Below are positions 18,301-24,233 of a stretch of 28,886 nt of DNA, one piece after another. Under the pieces are notes generated by a model that made no database searches, had not been told where the DNA came from, and saw only the letters and a list, made by a program, of their open reading frames with translations. The stretch's first letter is position 1. Each line of letters begins with the position of its first letter. This DNA is from CAZEIW01 sp964512305 (GTDB lineage Bacteria > Pseudomonadota > Gammaproteobacteria > Burkholderiales > Burkholderiaceae_F). A program made the position numbers and the translations under genes. Location: assembly GCA_964512305.1 (NCBI GenBank), contig CAZEIW010000077.1, forward strand, positions 1-28,886, written 5' to 3'.

Positions 18301-19942
18301 GCGCGCACGGCGCAGCCGTGCAGGGGAGCAGCGACGGATAGCTGTCGTTGTTGGCCGCGACGGCCCCCGGGAGGATGATCGAGCTGGCGGCCGGCTCGGC
18401 CGAACCGTTGACGCCGACGTACGCCAGCATGCCGGCATCGCGCTCGCTGCCGTTGCCCGACAGGCTCAACTCCCGGTCGAAGATCGGGTAGGCGGTGGTT
18501 TGGGTCGTGCTGGTGACATTGATCAGGGCGTCGTAGGTCTTGCCCGCCGCCATGAACACGTCGCTCTGCACCTTCGGCAGGCCCGGCATCGGGTTGCCGT
18601 CCTCGGCCACCAGGGAGAAGCCCGGTACCACCGTGGTCACCGCGGTCGTGCCGGTGTTGGCCACTCCGGTCGGTCCCGTGCCGCCGGCCGGCGTGACCAC
18701 GTTGGTCTGCTCGCCAACCATCGAGGGCACGTGCATCCGCGATCCGGCGTTGGCGATGCGCAGCAGCACCGTGCCGGTGGTCGCGATGCCGGTCGTGGCC
18801 GCTCCCGCCTTGGCCGGGAACAGCGACCGGGTCGCGTTGGTGCGGTCGAACGCGACACCGTTGATCGTGTAATACAGCGGCGTGTAGTTGGCCGTCGGCG
18901 GATAGCAGGTGTTGAACGCCGTGTTGGCGCCGCCGCTGGAAGTGAATTGATTGCCGCATCCTCCGGGCTGGCCGGACCAGACCTTGGTTTCCGAGAAGCC
19001 GGCCGTCGCAACCGCCGCCGCAACCTCGCCGTTCTGAACCGGGTCGATTTCACCGAGCACGACCGGCACTTCGGCGTTGTACGGCACCGCGCAAGCCGCC
19101 GCGGTACCCGTGGTCGTCGAGGCGACGTACGCACAGCCCAACGTCGCGGTTGCCGGCGCGACCGGAGTCGAAGAGGGCGCGTCCGTGACCACCAGGATCC
19201 CGTACAGGCCCATGTTGGCCTGGATCGCCGGGTGCGTGCCCGACTGGATCAGGTAGGTGCCCGGGCTCAGGCCGGGCTGGCCCGCCACGCAATTGCCGAA
19301 GCACAGGTTCGTGTAGGTCGTCGTTGTGGCGGCGGTGGCGGCCACCTCCGTGCCGAACGATCGCACGCGCGGCCCCTGCGACGGCGGCGTGAAGGCCGGC
19401 GTCGTGTTGACCGTCGACCACGTGACGCCCTGGGACGCGTGGCTCGGGCTGGGGGTACACGTGACACCCCCCGTGCAACCCGCGCCGACCGTTCCCAGCC
19501 CGCCGCCGAGCTGGCCGAGGATGACCAGCGACGTCGGGATGCTGTTGGCGCCGAACAGCAGGTGATTGGCCAGACCGATCTGCAGCGTCGTCGTGCTGAC
19601 TTGCGTCGTCACGCCGGCCGTCGTGGTCGGGGTGAAGGTGTACGGAATCGTGATCACCACCGGCGACCAGGTCCCGGTTGCCGCGGCCGACGCGGTCGCG
19701 GCAAGCGCCACCGACGCCGGGTTCGACGCCGCGCACGTGGCGGTGGAGGTCACGGTCGCACCGCAGAAATAGCCCCACATCGGTATCGCCGAGCCGTCAG
19801 GCGCGGTGTACGTGGTGGGCGCTGCAACGAGGTTGACCTGCTGCGGCGTGGTCTGTGCCAATGAAACGCCGCTGAGTAGCAGGAGGACGGAGGCCGCAAG
19901 TCCCGACTTGATCAGGGCGGCCTTGAGCTTGTTGGGTCGCAT
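9356..19942 (-). CDS. Giant secreted multidomain protein with cupredoxin-like N-terminus
   Basis: This is an exceptionally long exported protein of 3528 residues. The ATG has an AGGAGGAG site, and a signal peptide spans about residues 1-29 (ending GVSLA). Rough layout: ~35-250, a cupredoxin-like domain resembling that of MCO-like protein 2 (WGYFC early, MGLYGILVV late) without copper ligands; ~357-508, a second cupredoxin-like domain; ~550-630, a cadherin/Ig-like repeat; ~990-1850, SdrD-like/CNA-B-like beta modules (FIDDNKDGIFQSTETG near 1410, GKYVVEVVMPAGFEL near 1811); ~2208-2270, an IPT/TIG-like module; ~2286-2970, a right-handed parallel beta-helix rich in Asn ladders; ~3166-3528, three ASH-like (Hydin-type) repeats. 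Composition is rich in Thr, Gly, Ala and Asn and low in charge, like surface proteins. The C-terminus shows no autotransporter barrel, LPXTG or PEP-CTERM signal. The inferred role is extracellular scaffold or substrate-binding partner of the two MCO-like proteins. The stop of MCO-like 2 lies 15 bases upstream. Confidence 0.85.
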   Translation of the reverse strand: MRPNKLKAALIKSGLAASVLLLLSGVSLAQTTPQQVNLVAAPTTYTAPDGSAIPMWGYFCGATVTSTATCAASNPASVALAATASAAATGTWSPVVITIPYTFTPTTTAGVTTQVSTTTLQIGLANHLLFGANSIPTSLVILGQLGGGLGTVGAGCTGGVTCTPSPSHASQGVTWSTVNTTPAFTPPSQGPRVRSFGTEVAATAATTTTYTNLCFGNCVAGQPGLSPGTYLIQSGTHPAIQANMGLYGILVVTDAPSSTPVAPATATLGCAYVASTTTGTAAACAVPYNAEVPVVLGEIDPVQNGEVAAAVATAGFSETKVWSGQPGGCGNQFTSSGGANTAFNTCYPPTANYTPLYYTINGVAFDRTNATRSLFPAKAGAATTGIATTGTVLLRIANAGSRMHVPSMVGEQTNVVTPAGGTGPTGVANTGTTAVTTVVPGFSLVAEDGNPMPGLPKVQSDVFMAAGKTYDALINVTSTTQTTAYPIFDRELSLSGNGSERDAGMLAYVGVNGSAEPAASSIILPGAVAANNDSYPSLLPCTAAPCAPFVVSDPGKGVIANDVGVYGVTLLAAPAAGNGTVILNHNGTFTFTPTVSGSTATTTFTYCANGAVSGATCSTGKVATVTISPNSTADGAIALGVNIFKSNTNTFVSVRNPGLLTGATDSAGYALSVSVPAPGVPTTVGGLTIVADSLGGFTATAPATGTTGTIACPTMTPALPTGTRCYAVNYTVKSARGTTLASSTSATAATNPAALLIFLPPNNIAFHVVDGYSNAAITDYRWVIEEDQTFYVDPNCTTNPPPAGCPTSTIAGFGTTAGIVPTSGVNFHTSYMPFIAQGCTGAVSCEAGQTQINPATGAHAAVVCDVGNGQCRPDPGGTTNGGFTRVDPSQVYLDPTKRYYISVLPGDAANPFEGGSVGHGMGGAPIPAVRCAPNASGNNVCTFAPFGQTTLVSGSTTVTSGAVFCTAAGTATCVPTGMNLTAKSVPAPYPSARLSVFVFEDDFPLNGEHDSSGIATTAAGNDSLAPNEPGLGGFQIHLWDAFGGNGDFTGQMTYDMFNMPLTNMLDGIVDPSTGLNACPVTQVGINNPGTNATTGPVGPDGTAATTAGITGMIVTCPKYEADNATLSPLAGQAVISNLMPGRWGVIATPGADRIARGEEWLQTNTLDGQKAHDAFTRIGEPFYFQEFGPASFHVSIGFANPAIINSRLAGVCAATDINVNATPSFTGAISGTVLTVDVVNSGTLAVGQVVKGTGVAVGTTITAQLSGTPGGVGTYRVSISQTVASTASTELMSTGGCNNTLTGRVVGEHLSRTPDERLYPSGSHDAFAWTQCYVSVGDPDGEDFAFAKCNADGTFTLTGLPDGDWRITTFDQWNDALVDGLSTPVRLNGGVTNIGDIATTQWQTNLQTKTFIDDNKDGIFQSTETGIPFANVAVRLRDGSIENLQLADFAGTANFNETFPLFSWYTVETDVTRYKNTGTHTVYDAGGPTDGSPLCGTTGYPTCGNSTIAKYLARTFEDVSLPSNLRVPGSVYCTDADCTGKSIGGGALTPGTTNTSPTCTYVPSSGSGTTYVPPSVSCGTPLSTARIDNPWFGGLIGWQGFPGQFSFAEFGKAPYWFNTAAGGLNENGGIKGHVVYASTRPFDDPMMLVQTQWEPLVPHVRINLYQEGFEADGVTPTLKLVDWTTTSSFDDWAQGFNASGVPNMNCPGQSGNDLFYFTLYNQPNYLNYYAGQHGGPAYTALPYNSQFKCYDGMHNWNQTQPVPYDGMYKFPSVTAVDANGKPTPTGTNCTVCVPDPVPAPDLYNGVPMLPPGKYVVEVVMPAGFELVKEEDKNILIGDNFIAPAVQEFAGAGSVFIVPDQASIAAYEPKGSSSTLFTPNNPGISYNANNAQNSTTSLGTTPSNNIVPGFVPEPTWPCVGETRIVPDYISLYPQSHQVSPFAGATRPLCDRKEVTVTDGVGAIAKFFIYTSTHTASKFTGGITDDYTSEFDPFSPQFGEKFAPPDLPVSVKDWTGTEINRVYADQWGAYNGMTYSTWEVNPPNPTGYAPTMMVMCMNDPGPLLDTRQTIVGPAGTPIANPTLGQVVNDPLFTNGYSQFCYELPFMPETTQYLDTPVVPTSAFAGAGYNNVDCSYPTLTPSIKEVDGDAVGPWVSAAGSTHTLTITSLGDTFVPNNAYNGPSATTAPYNQKSVLRHYGFCATTGATNCQGTGTVTIGGLPATVNSWSDAQIVVQVPTGVPNCAIQQQSTYGGSTAQCGELVVTAAGGQRSVDTVTVTIGGKAPTHVGATASIQNAIDAALPGDLIIIDPTCVTTSTGAATPCTTGGLTTQTYTTAAHNEMVIMWKPVRLQGVGAASSLINANTHPAGKMDPWRRMVNCLFGLSINGYVINSSNPNYDNNTGYTCGAGSVFGPTLNGWTGNRALPASPDGSIDPQVDRLPLEATLGWDASQNGNLAELLQEPSLMGALEGAGITVLSKGVKFPTNASNIVGAGATAAGNFPTDTVLLNFVDCTNPGSSGSANPNTANAGSTYPAFNEPSSFLCNPSSIDGLGITNSSQGGGGIFVHGFAHYLQIANNRIYNNAGTLSGGINLGQGEFAPSNTIGGLLTAPGSCDTNTMGVNALINTGTLVTNQQEPYCADVKVNIHHNAVMLDSSTGDELFSATPAGAGGVSICTGSDLYKFQYNWVCGNLSSGDGGGLGHLGFSWQGDIEHNTVSFNQSLNPTIPANGGGMVIMGTPDADPPCSTLNDADCVSAPTAIGPSDGVGPGLIINANLIQGNGAEAGSGGGIAFQSVNGSDVIAFPGAPAMWHHVTVTNNIIVDNVAGWDGGGVSFLDALNLDFYNNTVTNNNSTATAGVLFNTLGAPLASTQGPGLGGQMTSPTVSAPQPAGAVTIQNSAVLVANIGLLTGGAGAVHCPAGHYAGTGTGIGGNCTQYSYPLLNGNIFYNNASFQVGVGALSNTFQQNIITLYNAAFTGGGTTGAAVANQTATGQCGLAGTSYWDIGVRGDTGPANHGGGTTLNPTNSIMTSTSGYASSNVTTAPAFVRAYCDGARQAPESGASGWNVPPGISDATVPNPIFNLTPVATVDEGNNWVNLRWGPLTMVAPVANGALAAGGLLGNYSLTAANDRVPTSSTYAVTDFFGNLRPEPATNDSTVDAGAVEFGSAAATFGANVAPTSLTFSTTVSSSAASQTLTLTDTGNVNLTNIVATFTPAGSTTVTGFYQTGGTCTMNSGAGGLTANGTGTATCTILVSFRAPATAGTTTGNVTITALQGGQPVTITGSPVTLTGTAVAGTASQAWSPSPFTFTSTARGVTTAGPTQTFTLTNTGTINITISAAQSIPVGRVLAGTNGDFVVTASTCTSVLHPTLAPTGTCTVTVRFQPGSDSAGAKTATLSITDSAGTASDTLSGTVLAGTTPALAFAGPSPSLVTGTTTTHTGVVTISNAGTATFTFTALPIVTKVGTAGGTFTIAAGGGAGPACTATTALAVGGSCTVTVTYAPAGSSTMATANVSVTGTGATSPQTSNNFSAN

Positions 19943-19957
19943 TGAGTTCTCCTCCTG

Positions 19958-21736
19958 CTACTTCGATTCGTCGATCAGGAATTCACGCGAATCGACCAGC
20001 ATCATCATCAACATGCCCCCGGGGAACACGTTGTTCGTCGTGATTTCGCGCTCGTTGTGCGAGTGCCACATGAAGGCCCAGCCGCGCTCGTTCGCGGGGT
20101 TGGCCTGCGTGTTGGCCGGTTGCAGGTTCGTGCAACCCGCCGTTGCCGCCGGGATGCCGTTCTGCAGGCACCCGGACGCCGTACCGTTGTTGCCCTTGGC
20201 CGCCGTCAGCGTCGCATCGCCGCGCACCGTCGCATCCGGGCCCAGGTAGGGGCTGCCCCCGTACCAGGCGCCGTTGGTGAAGATGTTCGGGTTCGGCAGC
20301 GTCATCGGCCCGCCGCTGTTCACGTCGCCGAAGGGATTGGCTTCCAGCGGCTTGTTGTGGTCCTGGCACCACTCGAAGTAGTTGATCGTGTTGGCCGGCG
20401 CGGCCGGCGTGCTGAACGTCGTGTAGTAGCCGTTGACGTCCGGGTAGCACGGCAGCAGGGCATTCGGGTCGCCCGAGTTGGAGGTCGGGTTGTGCCCGTA
20501 CGCGTCCCAGTTCAAGCCCTTTCCGGTGAAGTAGAAGATGCCGTCGAGCGTCTGGCCGGGGAAGGTGTCGGTCGTGAACATCAGCAGCCCCGCCAGCGCC
20601 TGGGCCGTGAGCGACTGGCCGCCCACGCCGTTGCCCGTGTACGTCATCGTCGAGTTGCTCAGGATCAGGTTGCCGTCGCGCGCCAGAATGCGCACGTGGT
20701 TCGCGTGCTCGTGGAACGGATGCTCCCAGCGCCCCGTGCCGATCACGCGGATCAGCGTCAGCTCGCCCGGATGCATGTGGGGATTGCCGTTGTACGGCTG
20801 GTGCGGATACGGCGCGTCGTAGTTCGGGTCCATGTTGTCCGGCATCGAGCGTCCGTTCACCAGGAAATAGGCCGGGCGATACGGCTCGGTGGGCACTTCG
20901 AGCGGGCAGCCGGGGGTCGTCGCGCTGGTGGCGCAGGCCGTCACCCGCTTCGGATCGTTAACCTGCGCGTACGCGGTCCGGTGGATGTTGATGTCCATCT
21001 CCGAGAACTGGAACAGGTACTCGCGGTCGTAGCAGGAGTCGGGGTGGTTGTAGGCCGCGCCCACGCCGCCGGAGGCGTTGGCAAGTCGGAAATCGTCCTC
21101 GCCCCAGGCCATTTCCACGCTGCGGTTGGCCGCCGCGTACCCGGTGCTGCAGGTGGTCGGAATCGTGCTCGGCAGCACGATCAGGGCCCCGTACAGCCCC
21201 ATCTCGACTTGCAGGTCGCTCTGGGTGCCGCTGTAGTAGGAAAACGTGCCCGGTCGGCTGGCCGTGAACGTGTACGTCACCGTGCCTGCGGGCGCAGCTT
21301 CCCTCGTCAGCAGACCTTGCGCGCCACCCGTCGCCGTGACGTTTTGGCCGCTGAAGATGATCGATGTATTGCCGGCCGACGTCGGCAGCGCATTGGCCAG
21401 CGTCACCGTCACCGCGGCCCCTTGCGTGACCACCAGCGTCGGGCCCGGGATCTGCATCGTCGAGCAGGCCGGCGGGGTGCCGCCCGCCGCCGCGAGCGCG
21501 GCTGTCAGGTTGGCCGGCACGAACGCCGGCGTCGAGCCGGCCGCGCAGCCGTAGCCCCACGAGTAGACCTGGTTGCCGTCGGGCTGGTTGATGAACGCCT
21601 GGGTCGCGGTCAGGGCGAACGAGGCGGCCGTCGCCGTGCCCGCCGAGCTGGTGCCCGAAATGCCGGGCGCGGCCGCGTGCGCGACGGCGGTCCACGTCAG
21701 GGCCGCCGCCGCGGCCAGGGAGAGCAGTCGCTTCAT
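19958..21736 (-). CDS. Multicopper oxidase-like protein 2 (no type 1 copper Cys)
   Basis: This 592-residue exported cupredoxin protein starts at the ATG at 21736, chosen for the classic signal peptide MKRLLS...TAVAHA and an AAAAGG site. A second ATG at 21769, with AGGGGG upstream, would add 11 residues. The N-terminal cupredoxin domain has the fold residues (IPGPTLVVTQG, GTFSYYSG, MGLYGALIV), but the HxH positions read SIIFSG and YYSG, so its copper ligands are gone. The C-terminal domain keeps HPFHEHANH (His339, 342, 344, 347) and FMWHSHNERE (His558, His560) followed by GGM575. In ordinary multicopper oxidases the last motif is HCHxxxH; here Cys is Ser559 and the third His is Glu564, so no type 1 site can form. 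It contributes four trinuclear-type histidines at most. It lies directly between MCO-like 1 and the giant gene. Confidence 0.87.
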   Translation of the reverse strand: MKRLLSLAAAAALTWTAVAHAAAPGISGTSSAGTATAASFALTATQAFINQPDGNQVYSWGYGCAAGSTPAFVPANLTAALAAAGGTPPACSTMQIPGPTLVVTQGAAVTVTLANALPTSAGNTSIIFSGQNVTATGGAQGLLTREAAPAGTVTYTFTASRPGTFSYYSGTQSDLQVEMGLYGALIVLPSTIPTTCSTGYAAANRSVEMAWGEDDFRLANASGGVGAAYNHPDSCYDREYLFQFSEMDINIHRTAYAQVNDPKRVTACATSATTPGCPLEVPTEPYRPAYFLVNGRSMPDNMDPNYDAPYPHQPYNGNPHMHPGELTLIRVIGTGRWEHPFHEHANHVRILARDGNLILSNSTMTYTGNGVGGQSLTAQALAGLLMFTTDTFPGQTLDGIFYFTGKGLNWDAYGHNPTSNSGDPNALLPCYPDVNGYYTTFSTPAAPANTINYFEWCQDHNKPLEANPFGDVNSGGPMTLPNPNIFTNGAWYGGSPYLGPDATVRGDATLTAAKGNNGTASGCLQNGIPAATAGCTNLQPANTQANPANERGWAFMWHSHNEREITTNNVFPGGMLMMMLVDSREFLIDESK

Positions 21737-21780
21737 CGAGGTTGCCTTTTGCGAGATCGTTGAGCTCATCGCCGCGCCCC

Positions 21781-23649
21781 CTAGTTGATGTGGATCTCGG
21801 TCATCTCGCCACCGAAGTTCTCGGTGTCGTTGGCCAGGTGATCCAGGTTGGGGGTGTAGAGCCAATAGACGCTGCCCGCGGGCAGCGACGTCGTGCAGGT
21901 CGAGGAGGGATCGGCCGGGTTGGAGCGCACGAGGCAGCTGTCGAGGATCACGTCGAGCGACTCGCCGCCGCCCAGCGTGATCGAGTTGGCGAAGTAACCC
22001 GTGTTGTTGCCGGCCTGGTCGCGCAGCAGCTTGGCGTTGTAGCCGACCACGTACATCTTGATCCCCAGCGTGGCCAGCGTGTGGTACTCGGACACCGACA
22101 GGTTCACCAGGCGCAGCAGCGCCCGCTTGCCGTGCGGAATGTTGATCTGCGAGCCCAGGGGCTGCGAGTAGTGCACCGCGCCGTCGGACGATTGCGTCGC
22201 CAGCGGGCCGGGCGTGACCGTGTCCGGGTAGCTGCGGCCGTTCAGCAGCCAGTGCTTGTCCTTCATGTCGACGAACGCCTCGGGGTTGAACGTCATGCCG
22301 ACGAAGTGGAAGTTCGGATCGAAGCCGTGCATCTGGATCGGGTAATCGACGTCGTAGTAGCTGGAGCCGTCGCCGTCGTTGTAGGCGTAGTACCCGGTGG
22401 CGGCGCGCGTCACGCCGTTGTTGACCGCGGGCGGGTTGTTGCTGCACAGGATGTCGGTGTGCGAATCGCACTTCGTGCGCAGATCACCGGCTTGCCCCGG
22501 CCCCGTCGCGGTCCCGATCGCGCCGGTGCCTGCGCCGTTGGCCAGCGCGTAATACAGGTTGGCGCCGACGGGCTCGCGGTTCTGCCGCGGCCGCACGTAC
22601 AGCTGCCCCACCATCCCCATCTGGAGGTGCTCGGGTGGCGTGATGTGGCAGTGCCAGAAGTACGTCCCCGCGTCGGGGGCCAGGTAGTAGTAGGTGAAGC
22701 TGCCGCCGATGTTGATCGCCACCGAGGCGTCCGGCACGCCGTCGTAGAACGAGGAGGCGTTCGGGTAGCCGTGGAAGTGCACCGTGTGCTGCTCGAACAG
22801 GTCCGGCCGCATCAGCATGCCGACGTTGGTCAAGGTGAGAAAGAACTCGTCGTCCTCGTTCATCGTGATCAGCGGCGCCGGGATGTTGCCGTTCATCACC
22901 CCCACGTCCATGATCTGGCGCGGATCGACGTGGCCGTCGAGGCCGAAATAGGGGCCACCCATCGGCATGGCCGGGCATGGCATCGTCGTGGCGCCCGCCG
23001 CGATCGCCGCGTTGTTGTCGGCAATGCAGTCGTTGTCGTAGTTCAGGCCCACCGCCCCATTCCACGTGAACGCGGGTGTCGTGCCGCCGCTGCCCTGGGT
23101 CCAGGCCGAACCGGTGTCGGCTGCCCCGTCGCTCGTGGCCGGATCACCCGGCAACAGTTGCTGCGGCGGGAATGACAGGTACACGTCCGGGTACGCGGCC
23201 CCGGTGCCGCGGTCGTAGCCGCCATCGGGGTTGCCGTACGCGATGGTCTCCAGCCCCGACAGCGGACCGAACGAGAACATGAAGGTCTGGTGGCCGTCGG
23301 CGGTCGTCATGTAGCCGTCGCCGCCGGAAATCTGCTGGCACTTGATCGCGCCGTTCGGCTGGCCGGCCGCGTTGGCGGCGGCCCCGCCCCATGGTGCGTT
23401 AGGCACCAGGAAGCCCGCAGCCGCCGCGCCGAATGTGCCGCTGCCCGTTTCCTTCAGCGCAGTCGGCCCCAAGTACAGCGGGTCGCCGTTTGCGGAGGTG
23501 TAGACCGGGGTGGTGTTGTTGTTCGGGTCCGGGTGTGTCACCGTGCTCGTCGGACACTGAACGCGAAAACTCTGAGCGCCCGCAGGAAAAGCCACGAGCA
23601 ACAGCAGCGCCACGGGCAATGAACGGATCAGAAGCTGCGTTCTAGACAT
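21781..23649 (-). CDS. Multicopper oxidase-like protein 1 (type 1 copper site present)
   Basis: This 622-residue exported cupredoxin protein is the first gene of the cluster. The ATG follows GGGAGGT, and the signal peptide is about residues 1-25 (ending PAGAQ). A long Gly/Ala/Asn-rich region precedes a cupredoxin domain with EQHTVHFHGYP (His288, His291, His293) and GTYFWHCHITPPEHLQMGM (His333, Cys334, His335, His341, Met344). This set supplies all type 1 copper ligands (His, Cys, His, Met) and four histidines of the HxH type for a trinuclear centre. The second half (NLSVSEYHTLATLGIKMYVVG, WLYTPNLDHLAND, MTEIHIN) is cupredoxin-like but has no second HxH pair set. A complete oxidase needs eight trinuclear histidines, so a partner is required; the next gene has the missing half. 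Typical reactions of the family are one-electron oxidation of phenols or metal ions with four-electron O2 reduction. The substrate here is unknown. Confidence 0.9.
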   Translation of the reverse strand: MSRTQLLIRSLPVALLLLVAFPAGAQSFRVQCPTSTVTHPDPNNNTTPVYTSANGDPLYLGPTALKETGSGTFGAAAAGFLVPNAPWGGAAANAAGQPNGAIKCQQISGGDGYMTTADGHQTFMFSFGPLSGLETIAYGNPDGGYDRGTGAAYPDVYLSFPPQQLLPGDPATSDGAADTGSAWTQGSGGTTPAFTWNGAVGLNYDNDCIADNNAAIAAGATTMPCPAMPMGGPYFGLDGHVDPRQIMDVGVMNGNIPAPLITMNEDDEFFLTLTNVGMLMRPDLFEQHTVHFHGYPNASSFYDGVPDASVAINIGGSFTYYYLAPDAGTYFWHCHITPPEHLQMGMVGQLYVRPRQNREPVGANLYYALANGAGTGAIGTATGPGQAGDLRTKCDSHTDILCSNNPPAVNNGVTRAATGYYAYNDGDGSSYYDVDYPIQMHGFDPNFHFVGMTFNPEAFVDMKDKHWLLNGRSYPDTVTPGPLATQSSDGAVHYSQPLGSQINIPHGKRALLRLVNLSVSEYHTLATLGIKMYVVGYNAKLLRDQAGNNTGYFANSITLGGGESLDVILDSCLVRSNPADPSSTCTTSLPAGSVYWLYTPNLDHLANDTENFGGEMTEIHIN

Positions 23650-23698
23650 GAGACCTCCCGCGAAGACGAACAGGCGATGCGGCGTTACAAAACCGGAA

Positions 23699-23719
23699 GC
23701 TCCGGTGGTCTGCCGGAGC
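23699..23719. repeat. Leader hairpin before the first oxidase gene
   Basis: GCTCCGG (23699-23705) and CCGGAGC (23713-23719) form a perfect 7-bp stem with a 7-base loop, 50-70 bases upstream of the ATG of MCO-like protein 1. If transcribed it would lie in the 5' leader. Confidence 0.45.
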
Positions 23720-23942
23720 CGACAATTGGGACGCGAAGACGGGGTCGAGGAAACTGGGACTTCGCGCGACCTGCACCACGTTCCGTGGCACGGCGCGCGG
23801 CTGTAGCGCGCAGACCGACCCTGATATCTGGGACTCCTCCCTCGGCACGACTCCTCCCCGAATTGCGCGATCGTTAGTGCAGGAACTTTCTTTGGACCGG
23901 CCCGTTCTTGCGATCCGGGCCTCTAACCGTGCATCTACGCGT

Positions 23943-23956
23943 TTGATCTAGGTCAA
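23943..23956. promoter_or_regulatory. FNR/CRP-family-like binding palindrome
   Basis: TTGAT-CTAG-GTCAA matches the FNR/ANR consensus (TTGAT-N4-ATCAA) with one mismatch. It sits about 290 bases upstream of the oxidase cluster and about 380 bases upstream of the response regulator. No well-placed -10 box was found at the classical distance on either strand, so function is uncertain. Confidence 0.45.
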
Positions 23957-24061
23957 TCAGCATCGCGCGTTGACGCTATCGGCGGAGGCATTCTCGTTCG
24001 TGTCTGAAGGGGATGGCTATTGGAATGGCTCCGATTTGGGTATAAGACTTCTTACCGATAC

Positions 24062-24077
24062 CTCAGATAAGTCTGAG
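24062..24077. promoter_or_regulatory. Palindrome CTCAGA-TAAG-TCTGAG
   Basis: A perfect 6-bp inverted repeat with a 4-base spacer, nested in a wider AGACTT (24045-24050) / AAGTCT (24069-24074) inverted pair. A TATAAG box lies just upstream at 24041-24046. The arrangement suggests an operator for an unidentified regulator. Confidence 0.4.
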
Positions 24078-24108
24078 AAACGGCGGGCACTCCAGCAATC
24101 AGAGAGGG

Positions 24109-24122
24109 GATACGGGGGATAA
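24109..24122 (+). promoter_or_regulatory. Operator-like repeat, left copy
   Basis: GATACGGGGGATAA. It matches the reverse complement of 24220-24233 at 12 of 14 positions. The two copies face each other on either side of the candidate promoter of the response regulator gene, which suggests sites for one regulator. Confidence 0.4.
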
Positions 24123-24160
24123 ACCGGGGGGTTGAGCGGTGAGCGCCTGCCGAAGCGGGC

Positions 24161-24189
24161 TTAACCACTCAGTAGGAATGGCGTATAAA
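24161..24189 (+). promoter_or_regulatory. Candidate promoter of the two-component operon
   Basis: TTAACC (24161-24166) and TATAAA (24184-24189) are separated by 17 bases, a good sigma-70-type match in otherwise GC-rich DNA. A start near 24196 would give a leader of about 140 bases before the response regulator ATG. Confidence 0.5.
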
Positions 24190-24219
24190 TACCCACGTTT
24201 TTCACTTAAAGTTTATGCG

Positions 24220-24233
24220 TTACCCCCCGTACC
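24220..24233 (-). promoter_or_regulatory. Operator-like repeat, right copy
   Basis: TTACCCCCCGTACC; its reverse complement is GGTACGGGGGGTAA, close to the left copy at 24109-24122. It lies just downstream of the predicted start of transcription, where a bound protein could block or modulate the promoter. Confidence 0.4.

Noticed and set aside
17186..19864. An 892-codon plus-strand open frame
   Set aside because: It is antisense to the N-terminal part of the giant gene and has the same Arg-rich, domain-free composition typical of a shadow frame.
21737..22471. An N-terminal extension of MCO-like protein 2 up to 22471
   Set aside because: The extension overlaps MCO-like protein 1 in another frame and is low-complexity Arg/Gln-rich. 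A signal peptide with ribosome-binding sites marks the true start at 21736 or 21769.
23642..23877. Short open frames on both strands between the oxidase cluster and the two-component genes
   Set aside because: They have no ribosome-binding sites and no recognisable sequence, and they overlap the promoter region.
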